Shown here: one piece after another, positions 30,513-39,565 of the stretch
How positions within the stretch are numbered: position 1 is the first letter of the stretch
How the letters are laid out: every line of letters starts with the position of its first letter
Assembly (NCBI GenBank): GCA_900542765.1
Contig: UQOX01000010.1
Location: 1 to 64,000 of the forward strand
DNA length: 64,000 nt
Direction: 5' to 3'
Source of the DNA: an uncultured Porphyromonadaceae bacterium
Lineage (GTDB): Bacteria > Bacteroidota > Bacteroidia > Bacteroidales > UBA11471
Translations under genes and position numbers: made by a program
Notes under the pieces: model-generated
Told to the model about the DNA's origin: nothing
What the model saw: only the letters and a program-made list of their open reading frames with translations
Databases searched by the model: none

Positions 30513-31088
30513 TTACATGTCGGCATTGCTTTTTCTGCCTCTTTTCTTTTTTACCGGTTCTTCATCGGGAGTCTCGTCCGATTCCTCGATAGGCTCGCTG
30601 TAATTGTCGGTTCTTTCGTAGGAAGAAAGATTCTCGATGGGAAGTTGGCGGCGGAACGCTTCTTTGAAGGAGATAATCGATTCGGTACGCGCCAGCCCCA
30701 GCGGTTGCAGTTTGGTGTGGATAATTTGCAACAGGTGGTTGTTGTTGCGGGCGTATATTTTCAAGAACATATCATATTGACCGGTGGTATAGTGGCATTC
30801 TACGACTTCGGGAATATGTTGCAATTTATCGATGACCTCTTTGAATTGACCCGGAGATTGCAGGTACACACCGATGTAGGCGCAGGTCTCGAAGCCGATT
30901 CGGTTGGAGTCGAGGGTAAATTCCGACCCTTTGATGATGCCGAGATTGGTCAGTTTTTGCACGCGTTGGTGTATGGCTGCTCCCGATACATTGCATTCAC
31001 GAGCCACTTCCAAGAACGGAATGCGCGCGTTCGATGCGATAAGTCTCAAAATTTTATAATCGAGATTATCCAGTTGATGATGTCCCAT
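30513..31088 (-). CDS. Lrp/AsnC family transcriptional regulator with basic C-terminal tail
   Basis: DNA-binding regulator typically responding to amino acids. The N-terminal HTH is LDYKILRLIASNARIPFLEV followed by ARECNVSGAAIHQRVQKL. The RAM ligand domain spans about residues 65-145 and includes GQYDMFLKI. A C-terminal extension of about 35 residues is Glu-rich and ends KKKRGRKSNADM, resembling an AT-hook. I use the ATG at 31088 (MGHHQLDNLDYKIL). It is divergent from the GNAT gene, with a shared intergenic region holding two opposing -7 boxes. Confidence 0.9.
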   Translation of the reverse strand: MGHHQLDNLDYKILRLIASNARIPFLEVARECNVSGAAIHQRVQKLTNLGIIKGSEFTLDSNRIGFETCAYIGVYLQSPGQFKEVIDKLQHIPEVVECHYTTGQYDMFLKIYARNNNHLLQIIHTKLQPLGLARTESIISFKEAFRRQLPIENLSSYERTDNYSEPIEESDETPDEEPVKKKRGRKSNADM

Positions 31089-31113
31089 AGTTTTATGTGT
31101 ATGTTTAGCAGGA

Positions 31114-31121
31114 CAAAGATA
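31114..31121 (-). promoter_or_regulatory. -7 box of the Lrp/AsnC gene
   Basis: TATCTTTG on the minus strand, 26 bp from the ATG at 31088. A matching TTTG at the right spacing is not obvious. Confidence 0.45.
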
Positions 31122-31136
31122 ATGAAAAAAAACAAA

Positions 31137-31169
31137 TTGCATTAAAAACGAATAAAAATATTATCTTTG
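31137..31169 (+). promoter_or_regulatory. promoter of the GNAT-znuA-znuC operon
   Basis: TATCTTTG at 31162-31169 with a TTG at 31137-31139 (22-bp spacer). It lies about 95 bp before the GNAT ATG and opposite the Lrp promoter. Confidence 0.5.
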
Positions 31170-31265
31170 TTGCATCAAATCGATGGAAAAGACACCTTGC
31201 CGAACCAGAACGCTTGGCGAATGTCCTTTTGTCGACGGGCTTTTTCGCACGTTAATCCTACGTCT

Positions 31266-31832
31266 ATGTTGAACTTAGAAATTGTAACCGCTTCCGATAA
31301 AGAGTCGCTCTCTTATATCGAAAGTCTCTACTTGGGTTCTTTCCCGCCCGATGAACGTCGGCCATTTGAGCAGATTGTCGCGATGTTGCGTGAAGACTCT
31401 GTATTTGCCTTGCGGCTGTTGTGTGACGACGGCCGGCGGGTGGGTTTCATCTCTTGTTGGCAGTGGCCCGACTTGGCCTATGTCGAGCATTTTGCCGTCG
31501 ACCCGGCTGTGCGTGGCGGAGGTTATGGCGCGGCTGCCTTGCAACGCTTGTGCGCTGAGGCGGGCACGCCGGTTGTGCTCGAAGTGGAAAAGCCCCATGA
31601 TGAGATGTCGCGTCGCCGCATAGGCTTTTACCGCCGTTGCGGCTTTGAGCTCTCGGAGCGACCGTATGTCCAGCCCCCTTATTCCGAAGGGGCACGGCCG
31701 TTACCGCTGCATCTGATGTTCTTTGCCGTTCCTTCGGCCGGGTCCGATGTCGTCCCTGATTCATTTTTCTGTGAGGTGCGCGACCGGTTGCATCGCGACG
31801 TCTATCGCGTTGAGGTGGGCCGTTATGTTTAA
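31266..31832 (+). CDS. GNAT family N-acetyltransferase
   Basis: Acetyl-CoA-dependent N-acetyltransferase of 188 residues. Motif A appears as VEHFAVDPAVRGGGYGAAAL (Q/RxxGxG/A type) and the last strand has RIGFYRRCGFEL. I chose the ATG at 31266 (MLNLEIVTASDKESL), since upstream residues do not look like protein. Its final codons overlap the start of the zinc-binding lipoprotein gene, so it is probably the first gene of that operon. The acceptor substrate is unknown. Confidence 0.82.
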   Translation: MLNLEIVTASDKESLSYIESLYLGSFPPDERRPFEQIVAMLREDSVFALRLLCDDGRRVGFISCWQWPDLAYVEHFAVDPAVRGGGYGAAALQRLCAEAGTPVVLEVEKPHDEMSRRRIGFYRRCGFELSERPYVQPPYSEGARPLPLHLMFFAVPSAGSDVVPDSFFCEVRDRLHRDVYRVEVGRYV

Positions 31833-32751
31833 AATTAATTTCCGAAATAGCATGTTCCCTCGTTTTTGCCGTAGACCCCTCTTTGGAGTGTGGCTTGCAG
31901 GTCTCTTTTTTTGCGGCGTGTGGTGCGGTTGCTCCGACACGCGCTCTTCCCGCTTGTCGGTGGCCGTGACGATACCCCCGTTGCAGAAGTGGGCCGAGCA
32001 GTTGTCGGGCGGTCGTGTCGATGTCGTATGTGCCGTTCCCGACGGCGGGAATCCCGAGTCCTATGATTTGCCGCCTTCGGCGATGGTCGAGCTTTCCCGT
32101 TGCCGTCTCTATTTCAGTTGCGGCTATTTGGGTTTCGAGCGCACTTGGCTCGACCGGCTGGCCGATAACAACCCCGACCTTCGCGTCGTGAACCTTTCCG
32201 AGGGGCTCCCTTTGATTTATGGGTCACATCATCATCACGCCGAAGCGGGGCACTCTCATGCTTCCGATGAGGCTTTTCCCGACCCGCACATCTGGTGTTC
32301 TCCCCGGTTGGCCCGCCATATCGTGACAGCCATGTATCAAGCCTTGGTCGAGGTCGACTCGGCCGGTGCACCCTTTTATGCCGAACGTTATCGGCACCTC
32401 GACCGGGAATTGGCGCAACTCGACTCCACGCTTGCCGCCCGTCTCCTTCCGTTGCAAGGAAAAGCCTTTGCCGTGTATCACCCCACGCTTTCTTATTGGG
32501 CCGCCGAGTACGGCTTGCGACAACTGGCGCTCGAACCCGACGGGAAATCACCTTCGCCCCAATATTTGAGGGCTATGGTCGATTCGGCTCGGAGTGCCGG
32601 GGTGGAGGTGGTCTTTATCCAGCAGGAGTTCGACCCGCGGCAGGCGGCCACGTTTGCCCGCGAGGTCGGTTGCCGCACCGAGGTTATCAATCCGCTGGCC
32701 TATGACTGGAACGAAGAAATAATGCGTATTACCGATGCTTTTACCCGATAA
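31825..32751 (+). CDS. znuA: zinc ABC transporter substrate-binding protein (ZnuA-like)
   Basis: Cluster A-I periplasmic metal-binding protein, probably a lipoprotein: the hydrophobic leader ends GVWCGCS. Features are ESYDLPPS, the His-rich loop HHHHAEAGHSH, DPHIWCSP (metal His), AVYHPTLSYWA (metal His) and a C-terminal Asp in NPLAYDWNEEI. His at these sites favours zinc. Starts are possible at 31825 (8-bp overlap with the GNAT gene) and 31852 (MFPRFCRR). It overlaps the ATPase gene by 17 bp. Confidence 0.88.
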   Translation: MFKINFRNSMFPRFCRRPLFGVWLAGLFFCGVWCGCSDTRSSRLSVAVTIPPLQKWAEQLSGGRVDVVCAVPDGGNPESYDLPPSAMVELSRCRLYFSCGYLGFERTWLDRLADNNPDLRVVNLSEGLPLIYGSHHHHAEAGHSHASDEAFPDPHIWCSPRLARHIVTAMYQALVEVDSAGAPFYAERYRHLDRELAQLDSTLAARLLPLQGKAFAVYHPTLSYWAAEYGLRQLALEPDGKSPSPQYLRAMVDSARSAGVEVVFIQQEFDPRQAATFAREVGCRTEVINPLAYDWNEEIMRITDAFTR

Positions 32752-33391
32752 CAAACAGATTGTCCTGAGTCATGTCGGTTTGAGATATGACGATTATGTC
32801 GCACTTGATGATGTCTCGCTCGAAATCGGTCGAGGCGATTTTGCTTTGATTGTTGGCCCGAACGGCGGAGGAAAGACCTCTTTGCTGCGCATCATCTTGG
32901 GGCTCCTGCCTCCCACCCGCGGGGAGCTCTCGTTCTATCGGGACGGAAACCCCGTCGCATCGCTCGACATCGGTTACCTGCCGCAGAAGAGCCGCATCGA
33001 CTCCCGTTTCCCGATTACTGTCTCGGAGGTGGTGGCGATGGGGCTTTTGGCCAAGAAGTTGTCGCGCAAGGAAGCACGCCGCAGGCTCGATGAGATGTTG
33101 CAGCGGGTCGAGCTCTCAGCCTATGCTTCCGCTCCGATAGGTGAACTGTCGGGCGGGCAGTTGCAGCGGGCTTTGTTCGGCCGGGCACTGATTACCGACC
33201 CCGAAGTGCTCGTCCTCGATGAACCGACTTCCTACATCGACCCGCATTTCGTCCCGTTGATGAGCCATCTGTTGCAAGAAGTCAACCGCACGGCGACGGT
33301 GGTGCTGGTCTCGCACGATGCGGCGCATTTCGAGCCCTTGGCTACGCGCCTGTTCAGGGTACATAAGACAATAGAGGAAATTTCGTTGTGA
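32735..33391 (+). CDS. znuC: metal ABC transporter ATP-binding protein (ZnuC-like)
   Basis: ABC ATPase of 218 residues. Walker A GPNGGGKTS, signature LSGGQLQR, Walker B VLVLDEPTSYID and the H-loop VSHDAAHF are all intact. It overlaps the substrate-binding protein gene by 17 bp, supporting coupled synthesis. No permease gene follows: dprA runs in from the opposite strand only 10 bp after the stop. Confidence 0.9.
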   Translation: MLLPDNKQIVLSHVGLRYDDYVALDDVSLEIGRGDFALIVGPNGGGKTSLLRIILGLLPPTRGELSFYRDGNPVASLDIGYLPQKSRIDSRFPITVSEVVAMGLLAKKLSRKEARRRLDEMLQRVELSAYASAPIGELSGGQLQRALFGRALITDPEVLVLDEPTSYIDPHFVPLMSHLLQEVNRTATVVLVSHDAAHFEPLATRLFRVHKTIEEISL

Positions 33392-33400
33392 CGGCGGAAT

Positions 33401-34471
33401 CTATTTGACGGCTCTGAAAACACCGCCCGGGAGGGTGCGTACATACCCTTTGAATTCCATTTCGAGCAATATCGACAGAGCTTCGCCGGCCGGGAGTCCC
33501 GATGCCACGGTGAGGAGGTTGATTTGCATCTCGCCCTGTTCGTGCAGAAGTTGCAGGAGCAGGGCTTCTTTTTCGCTCATGTCGGGAAACAACGGGAGTT
33601 GCCGGCTCTCTGTCCGGTTGTCGGCGGTTTCCCAGCCCAAGGCTTCGATGAGGTCTTCGGCCGAGGTCACCAGGGCGGCAATGTTGTCGCGTATGAGTCG
33701 GTTGCACCCGGCCGAACTCTCCTGCCCGATGTTGCCCGGCAGGGCAAATACCTCCCGGTTGTAGTCGCGGGCGAGCCGCGCGGTGATGAGGGCGCCTCCT
33801 TTCTCGGCCGACTCCACGACCAGTGTGGCTTCGCTCATGCCCGCCACGATGCGGTTGCGCGCCACAAAATTGATTTTCAGTATCGGCTGTTGTGAGGTAT
33901 ATTCGGTGAGCAGTCCGCCGTGGCATTGGGCTTCTTGTGCCGTCGCGTGGTGTACCGAGGGGTAAAGCGTGTGCAACCCGTGTGCCAGTACGCCGATGGT
34001 CGAAAGCCCGTTTTTCAAGGCTTCCCGATGGGCACAGATGTCGATGCCGTAGGCCATGCCGCTGACGACGGTGAGCCCGGGCACGGCGCGTGACAGGTCG
34101 GTGAGCAGGTCGGCACAGAAATCCCGCCCGTAGCGTGTCGCCTTGCGCGTGCCGACAATGCTCAGTACGCGTTGCGGGTTGGGGTTGCCTTCGCCCATGA
34201 AATAGAGCATCAACGGAGCATCGGGGCATTCCCGCAGTCGTGAGGGGTAGTCGGGGTCGGTCAGGAAAATCGGCGTGATGTTTTTCTTCTCGATAAACTC
34301 CATCTCGCGGTCGGCGGCCGCGAGGGCTTTCTGCCGGGCTTCTGCGTCGAACAGCGGAGCCTTGGCGTCCACTATCTCTCTCCATCTCTCGGGCGACTCG
34401 TCAAACAGCGGCACGATGTCGCCGCATGCTTGCAACAGGCATTCGGCGGCTTGCCGGGTCATGCCTTTCAT
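33401..34471 (-). CDS. dprA: DNA-processing protein DprA
   Basis: Rossmann-type single-stranded-DNA-binding protein that loads RecA on incoming DNA during transformation. Core motifs are SIVGTRKATRYG, VVSGMAYGIDICAH, GVLAHGLHTLYP and NFVARNRIVAGMSEATLVVE. A winged-helix-like C-terminal domain follows. The first ATG, at 34471, starts in the middle of the conserved N-terminal helix. In-frame codons upstream read LLRYAIALSQ, which matches the family N-terminus, but no ATG, GTG or TTG occurs before the in-frame TGA at 34525-34523. The true start is therefore unresolved. It is the last gene of the hflX-thioesterase-dprA operon. Confidence 0.88.
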   Translation of the reverse strand: MKGMTRQAAECLLQACGDIVPLFDESPERWREIVDAKAPLFDAEARQKALAAADREMEFIEKKNITPIFLTDPDYPSRLRECPDAPLMLYFMGEGNPNPQRVLSIVGTRKATRYGRDFCADLLTDLSRAVPGLTVVSGMAYGIDICAHREALKNGLSTIGVLAHGLHTLYPSVHHATAQEAQCHGGLLTEYTSQQPILKINFVARNRIVAGMSEATLVVESAEKGGALITARLARDYNREVFALPGNIGQESSAGCNRLIRDNIAALVTSAEDLIEALGWETADNRTESRQLPLFPDMSEKEALLLQLLHEQGEMQINLLTVASGLPAGEALSILLEMEFKGYVRTLPGGVFRAVK

Positions 34472-34517
34472 CTGGGAAAGGGCGATGGCATATCGTAGGA
34501 GAGGGTAGCACGGTCGA

Positions 34518-34928
34518 TTATATCAGGTAGTCTTTGAAAAATTCGGCCAATTCGTCGCCGCGGGTCGCGCGGCCGTTGACGGTGGCGACACTCTCCACCT
34601 TGCCCCGGGTGCAGAGCTTGTCGTCGCTTTTGCGGTAGATGTCTTGATAGAAGACATATTTGGGGCCTTCTCTCCGCATGTAGAGGCGGCACACGGCGAT
34701 GTCCTTGCTGCGCAGGGAGACGCGGTATTCGATTTCGACCCGGCGCACGACGCATTCGATACCCAATTCGCGCAGGTCGGTAAATCCTTTTCCTGCACTC
34801 AGGAGAAACTCATGGCGGGCATGCTCCATGTAGTGCTGGTAATTGGCGTTGTTGACGATTCCTTGCATGTCGCATTCGTAGTCGCGAACCTTGATTTCGA
34901 TTTCGTGGGTGTAGCGGGGCTTTTCCAT
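34518..34928 (-). CDS. acyl-CoA thioesterase, YbgC/FadM-type hotdog protein
   Basis: 136-residue single hotdog-fold thioesterase. The 4-hydroxybenzoyl-CoA-thioesterase-like signature is DMQGIVNNANYQHYMEHAR with the catalytic Asp, followed by RRVEIEYR. It acts on short- or medium-chain acyl-CoA in the cytosol; the physiological substrate is unknown. It lies 12 bp after hflX and 46 bp before dprA on the same strand. Confidence 0.88.
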   Translation of the reverse strand: MEKPRYTHEIEIKVRDYECDMQGIVNNANYQHYMEHARHEFLLSAGKGFTDLRELGIECVVRRVEIEYRVSLRSKDIAVCRLYMRREGPKYVFYQDIYRKSDDKLCTRGKVESVATVNGRATRGDELAEFFKDYLI

Positions 34929-34940
34929 GACTGAACGTGT

Positions 34941-36182
34941 TTAAAAGTTGTCGCTGTTTCCGCTCTCATCGAGAGAGTCGTATTTCTCAAAAAGAAAGTC
35001 GTTGTAGGGGAAGCGGGTGACGTGTATCTCTTTTACCCGTTGATAGAGGAGCTGTTTCAGCTCTTCGATGTTGTTGCGTTCGCGGGCCGAGATGAAGATG
35101 CAGTTCTCGTGCATGCGCGACATCCATGTCTCTTTCAGCTCTTCGAGGGGGATATTCTCCCGCGTGCGGGGTGACAGGTCGTCGGGCTCCTTTTCGATGT
35201 GTTTGTAGGCATCGATTTTGTTGAAGACGAGAATCATCGGTTTGTCGGTGGCGTTGCATACCTCGTAAAGGGTCTTGTTCACGATTTCGATTTGTTCTTC
35301 AAAAGCGGGGTGGGAGATGTCGACGATGTGCAGGAGCAGGTCGGCCTCACGCACCTCGTCGAGGGTCGACTTGAACGACTCGACCAGGTGGGTGGGCAGT
35401 TTGCGAATGAATCCCACCGTGTCGGTGAGCAGGAACGGCAGGTTGTCGATGATGACTTTGCGCACGGTCGTGTCGAGCGTGGCGAAGAGTTTGTTCTCGG
35501 CAAAGACTTCCGATTTGCTCAACAGGTTCATCAAGGTCGATTTTCCCACGTTGGTATATCCCACGAGAGCCACGCGCACCATCTTGCCGCGGTTTTTGCG
35601 CTGAATGCTTTTCTGCCGGTCGATGTGCTTCAACTCTTGTTTGAGCAGGGCGATTTTGTCGAGAATGATACGGCGGTCGGTCTCGATTTGCGTTTCACCG
35701 GGACCGCGCATGCCGATACCGCCCCGTTGCCGTTCGAGGTGGGTCCACAGTCGGGTAAGCCGGGGCAGGAGGTATTGGTATTGGGCCAGTTCCACTTGTG
35801 ACTTGGCGTGAGCTGTTTGGGCGCGTTTGGCGAAGATGTCGAGAATGAGGCTTGTGCGGTCGAGAATTTTCACCTGCAAAGCCTGTTCGATGTTTTTCAA
35901 CTGTTTGGGTGAGAGTTCATCGTCGCAGATGACGAGACCTATTTCGTTTTCGTCGACAAAGGTTTTTATCTCGGCCAGTTTCCCGCTGCCCACGAAGGTT
36001 ACCGAGTTGGGCTGGTCGATGCGTTGCAGGAATTTCTTGACCGGTTCGGCACCGGCGGTCTCGGCGAGAAATGCCAGTTCGTCGAGGTATTCGTTGGCTT
36101 TGGCCTCGTTCTGCGTGGGGGTAATCAGGCCCACCAGCACGGCGCGTTCGTTGACTTCTTCGGTGAGTATAAATTCTTTCAT
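34941..36182 (-). CDS. hflX: ribosome-associated GTPase HflX
   Basis: GTPase that binds the 50S subunit and splits stalled ribosomes; 413 residues. The N-terminal domain contains GSGKLAEIKTFV and the glycine-rich linker GGIGMRGPGETQIETDRR. The G domain has G1 GYTNVGKST, G3 DTVGF and G4 NKID. The start at 36182 (MKEFILTEEVNERAVLVGL) fits family N-termini. A -7 box TATCTTTG on the minus strand (36295-36288) lies about 105 bp upstream. It heads the operon with the thioesterase and dprA. Confidence 0.95.
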   Translation of the reverse strand: MKEFILTEEVNERAVLVGLITPTQNEAKANEYLDELAFLAETAGAEPVKKFLQRIDQPNSVTFVGSGKLAEIKTFVDENEIGLVICDDELSPKQLKNIEQALQVKILDRTSLILDIFAKRAQTAHAKSQVELAQYQYLLPRLTRLWTHLERQRGGIGMRGPGETQIETDRRIILDKIALLKQELKHIDRQKSIQRKNRGKMVRVALVGYTNVGKSTLMNLLSKSEVFAENKLFATLDTTVRKVIIDNLPFLLTDTVGFIRKLPTHLVESFKSTLDEVREADLLLHIVDISHPAFEEQIEIVNKTLYEVCNATDKPMILVFNKIDAYKHIEKEPDDLSPRTRENIPLEELKETWMSRMHENCIFISARERNNIEELKQLLYQRVKEIHVTRFPYNDFLFEKYDSLDESGNSDNF

Positions 36183-36287
36183 GCCAGGGTTGTTTACACA
36201 ATATGTGGCGAACGGCGGGACAGCGGCGGTAAGGGTGGAAACGGGGTTTCTTTTCTTTCCCGGCGCCGGGCTGCCGGCTCTTCCATA

Positions 36288-36295
36288 CAAAGATA
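36288..36295 (-). promoter_or_regulatory. -7 box upstream of hflX
   Basis: TATCTTTG on the minus strand in the 140-bp gap between the acetyltransferase gene and hflX. No good TTTG was found at the right distance. Confidence 0.4.
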
Positions 36296-36322
36296 AGAAG
36301 ATATTTCGGAATATCGTTGCGG

Positions 36323-36895
36323 TCAGGCCGTTTTGTCGTCGATCGGAGTGCGGCGAACCACGCGGGCGGGATTGCCCACGGCGACCGAGTCGTCGGGAAT
36401 GTCTTTCACGACGACGCTTCCGGCGCCGATGATGCAGCGGTTGCCGATGGTGACGCCGGGGCATATCACCGTTCCGCCCCCTATCCAGCAGTCGTCGCCG
36501 ATGGTGACCGGCTCGCCGTGCTCGACACCCGTGGCCCGTTCGCGATAGTCGAGCGGGTGCATGGGACAGTATATCTGCACGTTGGGGCCGATGAGAATGT
36601 TGCGGCCGAGCTTTACCCGGGCAGTGTCGAGTATGGTGCAGTTGTAGTTGATGAATCCGTTTTCGCCCCCTTCGATGAGGAAGCCGAAGTCACACAGGAA
36701 CGGCGGTTGCACGATGAGCGAAGGGTGCGTATTGGGGAGAAGTTGCCGCAAGGTGTCGTTGCGGGTGAGGCAGTCGGCAAACGATTCCCGGTTATATCGC
36801 TCGGCGATGCGCAGGGCATTTTGGTGCAGGGCGGTGAGTTCGGGGTCGAAGGGTGAATAGACTTCACCGGCCAGCATTTTTTCTTTTTCTGTCAT
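36323..36895 (-). CDS. sugar O-acetyltransferase (maltose/galactoside acetyltransferase family)
   Basis: Left-handed beta-helix acetyltransferase of 190 residues. The Mac domain (MTEKEKMLAGEVYSPFDPEL) is followed by hexapeptide repeats. The catalytic His lies in YCPMHPLDYRER, and the C-terminal part has WIGGGTVICPGVTIG and VGNPARVVR. It acetylates the 6-OH of a sugar using acetyl-CoA; the exact sugar is unknown. It starts 6 bp after the yaaA remnant in the same direction. Confidence 0.9.
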   Translation of the reverse strand: MTEKEKMLAGEVYSPFDPELTALHQNALRIAERYNRESFADCLTRNDTLRQLLPNTHPSLIVQPPFLCDFGFLIEGGENGFINYNCTILDTARVKLGRNILIGPNVQIYCPMHPLDYRERATGVEHGEPVTIGDDCWIGGGTVICPGVTIGNRCIIGAGSVVVKDIPDDSVAVGNPARVVRRTPIDDKTA

Positions 36896-36901
36896 GTCGG
36901 G

Positions 36902-37111
36902 TTATTCGTGAGTGTAGATGTAGATGTGGTTGTGGTTGTCGGAGCGTTGCGGGTTGAACCGGAACCCTTCCCACTCGAAGGCTTCAAGCGTGTCGGGCGT
37001 CTCGATGCGCTCTCTCAGCAGATGGCGCGCCATGGCGCCGCGTGCCATTTTGGTGTTGACGACGACGGTCTTCCAGCCGTCGTTGTGCCGTATTTGGAAT
37101 TGGGGGCGTGA
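36902..37111 (-). pseudogene. yaaA: C-terminal remnant of yaaA (peroxide stress protein)
   Basis: The minus-strand frame encodes about 70 residues, including WKTVVVNTKMARGAMARHLL and DTLEAFEWEGFRFN. These closely match the last quarter of YaaA proteins (KKARGLMARFII...LxxFxxEGYxF in E. coli). Complete YaaA is about 250 residues and binds DNA to limit oxidative damage. Here the first about 185 codons are missing; the frame opens only at a TTG inside a hairpin at 37135, and an unrelated ligase gene lies upstream. I read it as a decayed, non-functional 3' stub. Confidence 0.7.
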
Positions 37112-37125
37112 CGATGTGCGTCTCA

Positions 37126-37160
37126 CGCGAGGCAATAACCCCGAAGGTTATTGCCTCGCG
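37126..37160. terminator. 15-bp perfect hairpin after the acyl-CoA ligase gene
   Basis: CGCGAGGCAATAACC (37126-37140), 5-nt loop, exact complement at 37146-37160. It lies between the ligase stop and the yaaA stub, at the point where yaaA homology begins. No T tract follows, so the terminator role is tentative. Confidence 0.5.
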
Positions 37161-37190
37161 CATCGTTTGGGTGAGGAGAATGGTTGCTCG

Positions 37191-38843
<1,653 letters not shown>

Positions 38844-38863
38844 GATGAGGGTGATTTTGGGGG

Positions 38864-39436
38864 TTATGCCGGTACATATACCACGGCCAGTATTTTGGCG
38901 GGACGACCGCCGTGTGCGTGGACGTGGTGCGGGACGATGGAGTCGTAATAGATGCTTTCGCCGGCGTTGAGGACGTAGTTTTTGTTGCCGTAGGTGATTT
39001 CGATGCAGCCTTCGGTCACGATGATAAACTCTTCGCCTTCGTGTGACGAGAGTTCATGCTCGTCTTTCTCGATGGGGGATATTTCGATGGAGAAAGGTTC
39101 CATGTGCCGGTTGGCCTTGTTGTGGGCCAGCGAGTGGTAGTGCATGTGCGACGGGGTGCGGGTCGAGTTGGTCGAGAAACTCACGTCGGCACTGTTGATG
39201 TTCGACACGGCCGGGCCCAAATCGTCTTGGTCGTCGAGGAACGTACCCAGCCGGGTGCCTAATGCCCGCGCGATTTTCAACAGAATCGACAATGCCGGCA
39301 GGTCGGTGTTTTCTTCGATTTGGGTCAGTTGTTCTTGGCTGATGCCCGCTTGGCGGGACAGTTCTTCTTGGGACATTTTTTTTTCTTCCCGGAAGTGGCG
39401 TATTTTTTCGCCTACTGAGGTTGTATGTGATGTCAT
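38864..39436 (-). CDS. XRE-family regulator with C-terminal cupin domain
   Basis: 190 residues. The N-terminal HTH ([20 protein letters not shown], then [13 protein letters not shown]) is joined by a linker to a cupin_2 domain with [19 protein letters not shown] and PHHVHAHGG. The architecture fits ligand-sensing repressors of catabolic or transport genes. It is directly followed by the acyl-CoA ligase, suggesting control of its own operon with the CoA ester or acid as a possible signal (inference). A possible promoter (CTTG-N21-TAACTTCG on the minus strand, 39505-39473) precedes it. Confidence 0.88.
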   Translation of the reverse strand: MTSHTTSVGEKIRHFREEKKMSQEELSRQAGISQEQLTQIEENTDLPALSILLKIARALGTRLGTFLDDQDDLGPAVSNINSADVSFSTNSTRTPSHMHYHSLAHNKANRHMEPFSIEISPIEKDEHELSSHEGEEFIIVTEGCIEITYGNKNYVLNAGESIYYDSIVPHHVHAHGGRPAKILAVVYVPA

Positions 39437-39565
39437 GGTTGTGTGATGAAAAAATCTTTTTTTTGGAGAGGACGAAGTTATGATAATATTTTCTTTCTTC
39501 CCAAGTTTTTGTTTTAAATCTTTTGGAAAGGAATTTTCAAAGTAATGATTTGGAGTTTTAAAGGC

